Shown: one piece after another, positions 52,092 through 59,023 of the stretch
How positions within the stretch are numbered: position 1 is the stretch's first letter
How the letters are laid out: every line of letters starts with the position of its first letter
Assembly: GCF_002159455.1 (NCBI RefSeq)
Contig: NZ_NFIQ01000017.1
Location: 1-59,023, forward strand
Direction of reading: 5' to 3'
Length of the DNA: 59,023 nt
Source: Flavonifractor sp. An306
Lineage (GTDB): Bacteria > Bacillota > Clostridia > Oscillospirales > Oscillospiraceae
Made by a program: the position numbers and the translations under genes
Notes under the pieces: model-generated
What the model was told of the DNA's origin: nothing
Seen by the model: the letters and a program-made list of their open reading frames with translations, nothing else
Databases searched by the model: none

Positions 52092-52176
52092 TTTCACAAT
52101 TATGAAAGAATAGAACAGTATATTTTGTGAAATTGAACTTTTGTTTCTTTACATTTTGTGAATAAACTGTTATAAT
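52092..52176 (+). promoter_or_regulatory. Promoter with repeated operator-like motif before the recycling transporter
   Basis: Promoter TTTACA (52148-52153) and TATAAT (52171-52176), 17 bp apart. The region contains three related words: TTTCACAATTATGAAA (52092-52107), ATTTTGTGAAA (52122-52132) and ATTTTGTGAAT (52153-52163), the last inside the spacer. They look like repeated operator half-sites, plausibly for the RpiR-type regulator encoded at 56761. Confidence 0.6.
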
Positions 52177-52240
52177 GTTCCTAACTAAGGGTATCGGTGA
52201 TGCCCTTTTGGAGGAAACGTCAAATTGTAAGGAGGATAAC

Positions 52241-53530
52241 ATGAAAAAAGTACTTGCACTTGCACTTGCCGCCTCCCTCTCCATCGGCCTGCTGGCCGGC
52301 TGCGGCGGGGATCAGACCGCCCAGACCAGCGGCGGCGACGTCCAGGGCTCCGGCAGCGGCGCCGCCACCGAGCTGACCCTCTGGCTGCCCATCTACCAGT
52401 TCGGCGACGGCATCAGCGACGAGGAGTTCTGGAACGCCAAGCTGGACGCCTTTGAGGCGGAGAACAACTGCACCGTCAACCTGGAGATCCTCTCCTGGTC
52501 CGACTACGCCACCGTAATCTACACCGGCATGCTCTCCGGCGCCGGCGAGGGTCCCGACGTGGTGTACGTCACCGAGACCTACGACCTCATCAACGCCGGC
52601 CTGCTGGCCCCCCTGGACGAGTACATCACCGACGAGGACCGGGAGAAGTATGTCTTCCTGGATCAGGGCGCCTATAACAGCGACGGCCAGCTGTGCACCT
52701 GGCCCATGATGGCGGGCAACCCCTGCGTGATCTACTACAACATGGACATGCTGGAGGCCGCCGGCATCACCGAACTGCCCACCACCTGGGACGAGTTCTT
52801 TGACGTGTGCGTGGCCCTCAAGGAGGCCAACCCCGACGTCTGGCCCTTCATCCAGTCCTGGGGCGCCACCAACGGCGTTTCCGCCATGCTGGCCAGCTTC
52901 TGGCCCTTCTTCTTCCAGGCCGGCGGCACCGTGCTGGACGAGGAGGGCAACCTGAACATGGACAGCGAGGCCACCCTGGAGGCCCTCACCTTTATCAACA
53001 AGCTGAAGACCGAGGGTATCTTTGACGACAGCATCGTCACCATGGACGACCCCAACGGCAAGTTCGTCAACGGTGAGGCCGCCATCATCATCAACGGCAC
53101 CGGCAACGCCTCCACCTACACCGAGAAGGGCATCAACTGGCAGTGCTCCCTGGGCCTGGAGGGCTCCGCCGGCGTGGCCACCAACTTCTCCGTGGACTCC
53201 CTGGCCGTGGCCAGCTACTGCGAGAACAAGGCTCTGGCCGCCGACCTCATCAAGTACATCACCAGCGCCGAGTGCATGGACGACTACCATGAGCAGATCT
53301 ATGGCATGCCCTCCCTGACCACCGACGCCACCTACACCGAGCCCGAGCCCTTCCAGAGCATGTACACCAACGACGCCGACAAGATGCACGTGGTTCCCTC
53401 CTTCGAGGGCTCCGCTTCCTTCATGGACCAGTTCCAGCAGAACGTCCAGGGCATGCTCATGGGCCAGCTCACCCCCGAGCAGGTCATTGAGCAGACCATG
53501 ACCTACTACAACGAGCAGATCGCTTCCTAA
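52241..53530 (+). CDS. Carbohydrate ABC transporter substrate-binding lipoprotein
   Basis: 429 aa. Signal peptide with lipobox LLAGCGG near residue 17. The mature protein follows the family 1 extracellular binding protein pattern (ELTLWLPIYQFGDGIS; GPDVVYVTETYDLINAGLLAPLDEYI; AVVNGEAAIIINGTG-type segment). AAGGAGG precedes ATG 52241. The context (MurQ, NagZ, AnmK) suggests it binds a murein sugar such as MurNAc or a GlcNAc-MurNAc disaccharide. A terminator follows, giving higher expression than the permeases. No ATPase gene is in the cluster; a shared MsiK-like ATPase elsewhere is likely. Confidence 0.88.
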   Translation: MKKVLALALAASLSIGLLAGCGGDQTAQTSGGDVQGSGSGAATELTLWLPIYQFGDGISDEEFWNAKLDAFEAENNCTVNLEILSWSDYATVIYTGMLSGAGEGPDVVYVTETYDLINAGLLAPLDEYITDEDREKYVFLDQGAYNSDGQLCTWPMMAGNPCVIYYNMDMLEAAGITELPTTWDEFFDVCVALKEANPDVWPFIQSWGATNGVSAMLASFWPFFFQAGGTVLDEEGNLNMDSEATLEALTFINKLKTEGIFDDSIVTMDDPNGKFVNGEAAIIINGTGNASTYTEKGINWQCSLGLEGSAGVATNFSVDSLAVASYCENKALAADLIKYITSAECMDDYHEQIYGMPSLTTDATYTEPEPFQSMYTNDADKMHVVPSFEGSASFMDQFQQNVQGMLMGQLTPEQVIEQTMTYYNEQIAS

Positions 53531-53541
53531 CAGCAGAACGC

Positions 53542-53587
53542 AGAAACCGGGCATGGTCGTCTCCGGCAATGCCCGGTTTCTCTTTTT
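53542..53587 (+). terminator. Terminator/attenuator after the binding-protein gene
   Basis: AGAAACCGGGCAT (53542-53554) pairs with ATGCCCGGTTTCT (53569-53581), followed by a T6 run at 53583-53588. It probably lowers readthrough into the permease genes. Confidence 0.85.
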
Positions 53588-53614
53588 TAAAGCGGAAATG
53601 AGTGTGGTGAAAGA

Positions 53615-54517
53615 ATGAGTAAACCGAATCGGAGGCCCGCCTCCCGCCTGATGCGCCGTCAGGCCGCCTACGGCATCGCGTACATCACGCCGGGCATGCT
53701 GATCTTCCTGGTCTTTTGTATCGCGCCCATCTTTATGACGGTGTTTTACAGCTTCACACAGTACAATCTGGCCCAGCCGCCCCAGTGGCTCGGCCTTGAG
53801 AACTACGCCAAGGTGTTCACCAACTCTCAGCTGCGCCGGGCCCTGTTCAACACGGTGATCTACGTCATCATCACCGTGCCCCTCCAGACCCTGATGGCCA
53901 TGTTTGTGGCCAACTTCCTGGCTGAGTACCTGAACAACCGCTACGGCCGGTTCCTGCGCAGCGTGATCTTCATTCCCACCCTGGCCTCCTATGTGGCCGC
54001 CGCCTCCGTGTGGGAGGTCATTCTGGCCTCCAAGGGCGGCCTGCTCAACGAGATTCTGGGCATCTTCGGCCTGGGGCCCTACAACTGGCTGGGTGAACCC
54101 ACCTCGGCCCTCATCTGCGTCTCGCTGGTGGCGGTGTGGAAGAGCGTGGGCTACTTTACCATCATCTTCTACGCCGGCATCATGAACATCGACGTCAGCG
54201 TGCGGGAGGCCGCCCTCATCGACGGCGCTACCCCCAGACAGCGTTTCTGGAAAATCACCGTTCCCCTCATCAAGCCCATTACCTACCTCAACGTGACCCT
54301 GGGCATCATCTGGTCCTTCCAGGCCTTTGACATCGTCTACAAGCTGACCGGCGGCGGCCCCTACGGCGCCACCTCCACGGTCGCCTACATCATATACGCC
54401 TACGCCTTCCAGGATTTCCGCATCGGCTACGCCAGCGCCGTGGCCGTGCTGCTGCTGCTGGTCATTCTGGCTGTTCACTTCATCCAGCAGCGGTTCTTTG
54501 AAGGAAAGGAGGACTGA
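53615..54517 (+). CDS. Carbohydrate ABC transporter permease (MalF/UgpA type)
   Basis: 300 aa, six membrane segments. The EAA loop EAALIDGATPRQRFWKI is clearly conserved (Ala-Gly pattern with the downstream Pro), and the N-terminal AYGIAYITPGMLIFLVFCIAP is typical of UgpA-like permeases. GTGGTG with AAAG upstream of ATG 53615 is a moderate site. It is two bases from the next permease gene. Confidence 0.9.
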   Translation: MSKPNRRPASRLMRRQAAYGIAYITPGMLIFLVFCIAPIFMTVFYSFTQYNLAQPPQWLGLENYAKVFTNSQLRRALFNTVIYVIITVPLQTLMAMFVANFLAEYLNNRYGRFLRSVIFIPTLASYVAAASVWEVILASKGGLLNEILGIFGLGPYNWLGEPTSALICVSLVAVWKSVGYFTIIFYAGIMNIDVSVREAALIDGATPRQRFWKITVPLIKPITYLNVTLGIIWSFQAFDIVYKLTGGGPYGATSTVAYIIYAYAFQDFRIGYASAVAVLLLLVILAVHFIQQRFFEGKED

Positions 54518-54519
54518 AC

Positions 54520-55344
54520 ATGATACGCAGAGAACGCCGTAGCGTGCGCTTTGTGGTGGGCGTGATTCTGGTCACCCTGTTCGCCATTCTGTGCATTGTC
54601 CCCCTGGTATACATGGTTCTGGTCTCCTTTGCCGACACCTCCACCATGTACATCCGCTGGGAGGACATCAAGCTCTTTGACTTTTTCAACTACCGCTACC
54701 TCTTTGAAAACCGGAACTTCGGCCGGCCCATCCTCAACAGCCTGATCGTGGTGGTGGTCAGCGTGGTGGCGGTGGACCTGGTGAGCTGCTCCATGGCCTA
54801 CGGCTTTGCCAAAAAGCCCATTCCCGGCAAAAAGGGCCTGTTCAACCTGGTGCTGGCCACCATGATGATCCCCACCCAGGTGGTGTTCATCTCCCTGTAC
54901 GTCATGATGCGCCAGTGGCACCTGCTCAACACCTACATCGCCCTGGTCATCCCCCTCATCGGCGCCTTCGGCGTGTTTATGATGCGGCAGTTCATCCAGG
55001 GCGTGGCCAACGACTTCATCGAGGCCGCCCAGATCGACGGGTGCAGCGAGTTTGTCATCTATACCCGCATCGTGCTGCCCATGGTCAAGCCGGCCCGGAT
55101 CACCCTGGCCATCTTCACCTTCAACTCCGCGTGGAACGCCCTGCTGTGGCCCCTCATCGCCGCCACCAAGAACGAGATGCAGACCCTCACCGTGGCAACC
55201 AGCTCCCTCACCAGCTACTTTGCCACCAACTACGGTCCCCCCATGGCGGCGGCCACCCTGTCCTTCCTGGTGCCCTTCATCCTCTACTGCCTGATGCAGA
55301 AGCAGTTTGTGGAGGGTATCGCCCTGGGCGGCGTCAAGGGATGA
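54520..55344 (+). CDS. Carbohydrate ABC transporter permease (MalG/UgpE type)
   Basis: 274 aa, six membrane segments. The EAA loop EAAQIDGCSEFVIYTRI and the family ending KQFVEGIALGGVKG are diagnostic of MalG/UgpE permeases. AAAGGAGG lies upstream of ATG 54520. It forms the channel with the previous permease; its stop overlaps the next start as ATGA. Confidence 0.9.
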   Translation: MIRRERRSVRFVVGVILVTLFAILCIVPLVYMVLVSFADTSTMYIRWEDIKLFDFFNYRYLFENRNFGRPILNSLIVVVVSVVAVDLVSCSMAYGFAKKPIPGKKGLFNLVLATMMIPTQVVFISLYVMMRQWHLLNTYIALVIPLIGAFGVFMMRQFIQGVANDFIEAAQIDGCSEFVIYTRIVLPMVKPARITLAIFTFNSAWNALLWPLIAATKNEMQTLTVATSSLTSYFATNYGPPMAAATLSFLVPFILYCLMQKQFVEGIALGGVKG

Positions 55345-55826
55345 GCCCGGCGCTCCGGCTGGCGCCGGGCGGCGGAGACCGCCTGGCGGAGTGCGTGGAG
55401 GTCTTTCGGGGCAGCGCCATCTGGGAACGATACTTCGCCGGCGGCGACCGGCTCCAGCGCTCGCTGGAGCGGGCCGCCCGGCAGGGCCAGCTGTGGTATG
55501 CCCTCACCGATGAAAACGCCATCGCCGGGGTGATGCGGGTGGTGCCGGGCGGCTTCTGCGGCCTGTACCACTACCTTTCCCTGCTGGGCGCCGCCCCGTG
55601 GGCCCGTGGCCAGGGCGTGGGCCGCTTCCTGATGGGGGAATTTGAGCGCATGGCCTGGGAGGCCGGCTGCGCCAGAACCAGCCTGCTGGTCAGCGACTTC
55701 AATGCCGGCGCGCTGGCCTTTTATCGCTCCCTGGGCTATTGGGAGCTGGGCGTGCTGCCCGATGCCGCCAAGCCCGGCATTGCCGAGCGGGTGCTGCTCA
55801 AGGATCTGAACGCCGGGGAGGTGTGA
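55341..55826 (+). CDS. GNAT family N-acetyltransferase
   Basis: 161 aa. The acetyl-CoA-binding motif WARGQGVGRFLMGE (R/Q-x-x-G-x-G/A) and LLVSDFNAGALAFYRSLGYWELG are the core GNAT motifs A and B. It overlaps the permease by four bases, so it belongs to the same operon. It might acetylate an amino sugar or a peptide fragment from murein recycling; the substrate is not evident. The paired gene next is also acyltransferase-like. Confidence 0.82.
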   Translation: MSPALRLAPGGGDRLAECVEVFRGSAIWERYFAGGDRLQRSLERAARQGQLWYALTDENAIAGVMRVVPGGFCGLYHYLSLLGAAPWARGQGVGRFLMGEFERMAWEAGCARTSLLVSDFNAGALAFYRSLGYWELGVLPDAAKPGIAERVLLKDLNAGEV

Positions 55827-55829
55827 GAG

Positions 55830-56705
55830 ATGCGCTGTGACCGCGCCGGAATCAAACAGCTGCTGGCCCCCTGGGACTACCACCCGGAGGCCGTGGAGAC
55901 CTATAGCCGGGCCATGGAGGCCGCCATGGGGCACCAACAGGCCCGGGCCGTGCTGGAGGGCACGGTCCAGGCCTATCAGGCGGGGGAGCCGGTGGATATC
56001 AAGGGCGTGCTGGCCCAGATGGATACCTTTGCCGCCCCCTGCGGCCAGAGCCCCTATACCATGCGGATGATGCCCTATCTCTGCCTGCTGGAGCCCGCCC
56101 GGGCAAAATACGCCGCTGCCGGGCTGGAGGAGGGGATCTATCACGACTCCTTCGCCGATCTGCTGTGGAAAACCTGGGAGTGCCACAGGATCTACGGGGT
56201 GTGGGGCTCCTTTGTGGCGGCGTGGTTCTACCGCTTTTTTGAGCTGAAGTGCTTTGCCCTGGGCCGGCTGCAGTTTGAGCTGACCGACTTCCGGGCCGAC
56301 GCCCCTCTGACCCGGGGGGAGCGGGTGATCAACGTCCATGTCCCCTCCTGCGGTCCGTTGCGGGAGGATGACTGCGAGGCGTCCTACGCCCGGGCGGCGG
56401 CCTTTTTCCAGATGGAGGACCGGACGGGGGGCGTACCTTTTGTGTGCGACTCCTGGCTGCTCCATCCGCTGTGCGCCGGATTGGGGGAGACCTCCGGCAT
56501 CCGGCGGTTTGCCGCCCGCTACCGGCTGCTGTACGTTATCGACGACCCCGGCTATGGGGACATGTGGATCATTTTCGGCAGGCCCTGGGACGGCAGCCCG
56601 GACGGCCTGCCGGAGGACACCGCCCTGCAGAGGCTCTTCAAGGAGCGGCTGCGGGCCGGCGGCTCCGTGGGCCGGGGGTACGGCCTGTACCTCAGAAACA
56701 CATAG
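55830..56705 (+). CDS. Acyltransferase domain-containing protein (GNAT_C/DUF5596-like)
   Basis: 291 aa. Segments YTMRMMPYLCLLEPARAKYA, GVWGSFVAAWFYRFFELKCFALGRLQFE and VINVHVPSCGPLREDDCEASYARA resemble the acyltransferase domain family that accompanies small GNAT proteins in Clostridia. No catalytic residues can be assigned. It starts four bases after the GNAT gene and may form one enzyme complex with it. A hairpin terminator follows at 56709-56740. Confidence 0.72.
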   Translation: MRCDRAGIKQLLAPWDYHPEAVETYSRAMEAAMGHQQARAVLEGTVQAYQAGEPVDIKGVLAQMDTFAAPCGQSPYTMRMMPYLCLLEPARAKYAAAGLEEGIYHDSFADLLWKTWECHRIYGVWGSFVAAWFYRFFELKCFALGRLQFELTDFRADAPLTRGERVINVHVPSCGPLREDDCEASYARAAAFFQMEDRTGGVPFVCDSWLLHPLCAGLGETSGIRRFAARYRLLYVIDDPGYGDMWIIFGRPWDGSPDGLPEDTALQRLFKERLRAGGSVGRGYGLYLRNT

Positions 56706-56708
56706 ACG

Positions 56709-56740
56709 ATGGGGATACTGGGAACAGGTATCCCCATTTT
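56709..56740 (+). terminator. Small intrinsic terminator/attenuator
   Basis: ATGGGGATAC (56709-56718) pairs with GTATCCCCAT (56728-56737), followed by TTT. It lies between the acyltransferase and regulator genes and would only partly stop transcription. Confidence 0.6.
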
Positions 56741-56760
56741 CATCAGGAAAGGGGTTTGCC

Positions 56761-57624
56761 ATGACAGACATCGAGATCAGGACCCGGAGCAGGTATGATG
56801 CCCTCAGTCCCGCTGAGCAAAAGGTGGCCAGATATTTTCTGCAAAACCTCAGCTCGGTGTTTGACGACCCCATCGCCTCTCTGGCTGAGAAGAGCGGGGT
56901 CAGCCAGGTTGTGTGGGTGCGCTTCTGCAAGTCCCTGGGCTTTTCCGGCCTGAAGGAGATGAAAAAGAACCTGGTCTCCCAGCTGCGCCAGGCCCGGGAG
57001 GAGACCGCCGTGCCCAGCAGCATGGACTTTCTGGACACCCGGATCTACGCCGGCACCGAGGACATCATCCGGGGCATCGAGGCCGGTACGGTGAACGCCG
57101 TCAGGAGCACCGCCAAAATCCAGGACCCCGCCGTGCTGGAGGCGGTGGCCGCCCGGATCGCCGCCGCCCAGAGCGTGCGGCTGTTCGGCATGGGGGCCTC
57201 GGGGCTGGTGGCGGAGGACCTGTACTACAAGCTGCTGCGCATCGACCTGCGGGCCATCTTCTGCACCGACGCCCACGTGCAGCTCACCTACATCACCTCC
57301 ATCAAGCCGGGGGATGTGGCGGTGTTCTTCTCCAACTCGGGCCGGACCACCGAGGTGCTGGAGCTGGCCAGGGCGGCCAGCGAGCGCAGCGCCTGCATTG
57401 TGGCCGTGACCAAGTACGGCGCCAACCCCCTGGCCGAGCTGGCGGACTACGTGCTGCCCACCTCCTCGCCGGAGCTGGAGTTCCGCAGCGGCGCCATGAG
57501 CAGCCGCATCGCCGCCCTTCTGGTGGTGGATATGCTCTTCACCACCCTGTGCAACAAAAATTACGAAACCGTGTCCAAGCCGCTGTCTGAGAGCTTCTCC
57601 CAGTGCAGCAAGCACCACCTTTGA
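56761..57624 (+). CDS. RpiR/MurR-family transcriptional regulator
   Basis: 287 aa. N-terminal helix-turn-helix (LSPAEQKVARYFLQNLSSVF; IASLAEKSGVSQVVWVRFCKSLGFSGLKEMKK) and C-terminal SIS domain (VRLFGMGASGLVAEDLYYKLLRI; FFSNSGRTTEVLELA). This is the standard MurR/RpiR layout that senses sugar phosphates such as MurNAc-6-phosphate. ATG 56761 follows AAAGGGG. It most likely controls the peptidoglycan-recycling genes around it and binds the repeats at 52092-52163. Confidence 0.9.
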   Translation: MTDIEIRTRSRYDALSPAEQKVARYFLQNLSSVFDDPIASLAEKSGVSQVVWVRFCKSLGFSGLKEMKKNLVSQLRQAREETAVPSSMDFLDTRIYAGTEDIIRGIEAGTVNAVRSTAKIQDPAVLEAVAARIAAAQSVRLFGMGASGLVAEDLYYKLLRIDLRAIFCTDAHVQLTYITSIKPGDVAVFFSNSGRTTEVLELARAASERSACIVAVTKYGANPLAELADYVLPTSSPELEFRSGAMSSRIAALLVVDMLFTTLCNKNYETVSKPLSESFSQCSKHHL

Positions 57625-57639
57625 CGGGAGGAAGATAGG

Positions 57640-58728
57640 ATGAAAATAACCGGTTTTCGGCTGGGGCTGCTGTCGGCGCCCCTGCGGGTACCCTTTCGGA
57701 CGGCCCTCCGGGAGGTAGGCCATGTGGAGGATATTGTGGTAGAGCTCTATACCTCGGATGGCGCGGTAGGCCGGGGGGAGGCGCCCCCCACCGCCGCCGT
57801 CACGGGGGAGACCCTGGGCTCGATCCAGGCCGCCCTGGCCGGGCACATCTGCCCCGCGCTGGTGGGGCGGGAGGTCGCCGACTTGGAGGAGCTCTGCTCC
57901 GTCATCAGCGGCAGCATTGTGGGCAACACCAGCGCCAAGGCGGCCGCTGAAATCGCGGTGTGGGATCTCTACGGCCAGGCCTGCGGGCTGCCCCTGTACA
58001 AGCTGCTGGGGGGCGGCCGCACCGCCCTGGAGACCGACCTGACCATCAGCGTCAACCACCCGGAGACCATGGCCAAGGACGCCGCCCACGCCGTGGCCCA
58101 GGGCTACCGCGCTCTGAAAATCAAGGTGGGCGAGAATCCGGAGCTGGATCTGGCCCGGCTGCGGGCGGTGCGGGCCGCCGCGCCGGAGGCGGTGGTGCGC
58201 ATCGACGCCAACCAGGCCTGGACGCCCCGCCAGGCTGTGGAGCTGCTGGAAGCCATGCAGGCCGAGGGGATGAACCTGGAGTTGGTGGAACAGCCGGTGA
58301 AGGCCAGGGACCTGGAGGGTCTGGCCTTTGTCACCGCCCATTCTCCGGTGCCCGTCATGGCCGACGAGAGTGTGTTCTCCCCCCTGGACGCCATGACCAT
58401 CCTCCAGAACCACGGGGCGGACTACATCAATATCAAGCTGATGAAGTGCGGCGGGCTTTCCAACGCCCTGTGGATCGTCTCCGCCGCCCAGGTCTACGGC
58501 GTGGAGTGCATGATCGGCTGCATGCTGGAGGCCAAGGTCAGCGTCACCGCCGCGGTGCATCTGGCCTGCGCCAAGGGGACCATCACCAAGGTGGACCTGG
58601 ACGGACCGGCCCTGTGCAGCGCCGACCCGGTGGTGGGGGGCGCCAACTTCAGCGGCAGGGACATCACCCTGACCGACGGGCCGGGGCTGGGCATCAGCGC
58701 CGTGTCCAATCTGCGGTATCTGGACTGA
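57640..58728 (+). CDS. Dipeptide epimerase (L-Ala-D/L-Glu epimerase-like, enolase superfamily)
   Basis: 362 aa. Enolase-superfamily landmarks: GEAPPTAAVTGET (substrate loop), the catalytic Lys in LKIKVG, metal ligands in VRIDANQAW, ELVEQPV and MADESVF, and the second Lys in INIKLMKCGG. Enzymes of this type racemise L-Ala-D-Glu from murein peptides so that it can be hydrolysed. GGGAGGAAG lies before ATG 57640. Its position at the end of the murein-sugar cluster shows that the peptide part is salvaged too. Confidence 0.88.
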   Translation: MKITGFRLGLLSAPLRVPFRTALREVGHVEDIVVELYTSDGAVGRGEAPPTAAVTGETLGSIQAALAGHICPALVGREVADLEELCSVISGSIVGNTSAKAAAEIAVWDLYGQACGLPLYKLLGGGRTALETDLTISVNHPETMAKDAAHAVAQGYRALKIKVGENPELDLARLRAVRAAAPEAVVRIDANQAWTPRQAVELLEAMQAEGMNLELVEQPVKARDLEGLAFVTAHSPVPVMADESVFSPLDAMTILQNHGADYINIKLMKCGGLSNALWIVSAAQVYGVECMIGCMLEAKVSVTAAVHLACAKGTITKVDLDGPALCSADPVVGGANFSGRDITLTDGPGLGISAVSNLRYLD

Positions 58729-58784
58729 GGGCAGGCAGAGCAGGAAACAAACGAAAACGAGGCAGCGGTTTTACCGCTTGCACT

Positions 58785-59023
58785 TGTAAAATGAAAGTAG
58801 ACACTCACAAAAGTGTGGGTGTCTACTTTTTTTCATGGTAAGATGAAGAAAAGGGGGTAGAAAAAATGGGGAAAAAGGGGACGTCACATCGGAAGTGGAG
58901 TAAAGAGGAAAAACTGCATTACATTCATCTGCATCTGGATGAGCACCTGTCGGTCAGGGAAATCGAGAGAAAGTACGGAGTGGGAAGCAGCTTGGTATCT
59001 GCATGGGTGAAGCGGTATCTGGA
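58785..59023 (+). mobile_element. Left end of an IS3-family (IS150-like) insertion sequence, truncated by window end
   Basis: The likely left inverted repeat begins at TGTAAAATGAAAGTAGACACT (58785-58804). AAAGTAGACAC (58794-58804) pairs with GTGTCTACTTT (58819-58829) followed by T5, a hairpin of the kind that protects the transposase from outside transcription. Orf A follows from 58866. The segment is visibly AT-richer than its neighbours. The right end and orfB lie beyond the window. Confidence 0.7.
58866..59023 (+). CDS. IS3-family transposase OrfA-like protein (N-terminal fragment)
   Basis: The first 52 codons are inside the window. HRKWSKEEKLHYIHLHLDEH and SVREIERKYGVGSS followed by VSAWVKRYL form a helix-turn-helix typical of OrfA of IS150-like elements. 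GGGGG lies ten bases before ATG 58866. Base composition differs from the surrounding genes, which supports recent transfer. Confidence 0.78.
   Translation, partial: MGKKGTSHRKWSKEEKLHYIHLHLDEHLSVREIERKYGVGSSLVSAWVKRYL

Noticed and set aside
1-59023. CRISPR arrays, tRNA or rRNA genes
   Set aside because: No regularly spaced repeats, cloverleaf-type sequences or rRNA segments were seen while reading both strands; short tRNAs cannot be fully excluded without a covariance search.

Overview
The window looks like a chromosomal segment of a GC-rich anaerobic Firmicute, most likely a gut Clostridium-class member of the Oscillospiraceae (Flavonifractor/Lawsonibacter/Intestinimonas-like). The reasons are the GC-rich codon use with strong AGGAGG-type ribosome binding sites, lipoproteins with Clostridia-type lipoboxes, DUF3798/DUF4367/DUF6672/CD1871A-type proteins, a PocR-domain histidine kinase and clostridial-style riboswitches. 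The assignment is by gene content only; no rRNA or marker gene is present.

Layout: 1-3680 is a molybdenum cofactor operon (moaC end, mobB, moaA, MOSC protein, MoeA-like protein, mobA). 3698-6583 holds two drug/cation exporters: a MATE pump behind a probable guanidine-IV riboswitch, with a one-base frameshift, and a convergent MFS pump with its own attenuator-like leader. 6626-9188 has a DsrE-like protein, a transglutaminase lipoprotein and an AraC regulator. 9261-14960 is a five-gene nickel/cobalt/peptide-type ABC transporter behind a cobalamin riboswitch, hence probably cobalt uptake. 14993-17324 (minus strand) is a retron: promoter, structured non-coding RNA with a long msd-like hairpin, a reverse transcriptase with the NAXXH and VTG motifs of retrons, and two small membrane proteins in the same transcription unit. 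This is the most interesting system here. A divergent Cys-rich metal-binding protein (17528) shares an unusual promoter repeat with the cobalamin-riboswitch operon.

17922-22316 (minus) has an ECF sigma factor, two tandem paralogous DUF4367 membrane proteins and a DUF3829 lipoprotein. 22793-28515 is a second ABC system (DUF3798 binding protein, double ATPase, two permeases, DUF6672 protein), followed by a PocR histidine kinase and a response regulator with an internal deletion/frameshift. 31374-37954 is an amino-acid-derivative catabolic group (cysteine desulfidase/serine dehydratase family, two amidohydrolases, BrnQ carrier, EamA exporter). 37961-42113 is a two-component system (kinase split by a frameshift) facing a thiol/redox cluster (lipoprotein, CXXC micro-protein, polyferredoxin membrane protein, TlpA) across a perfect palindrome. 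42194-47088 is an Hsp70 with a giant J-like partner.

47257-58728 is a peptidoglycan-recycling supercluster: AnmK, a serine hydrolase, MurQ, NagZ, a carbohydrate ABC transporter, two acyltransferases, an RpiR/MurR regulator and a dipeptide epimerase. Together these would import and salvage murein sugars and the L-Ala-D-Glu peptide. The window ends inside the left end of an IS3-family insertion sequence. Three regulatory or transport genes carry frameshifts; whether these are biological or assembly errors cannot be told from the sequence.
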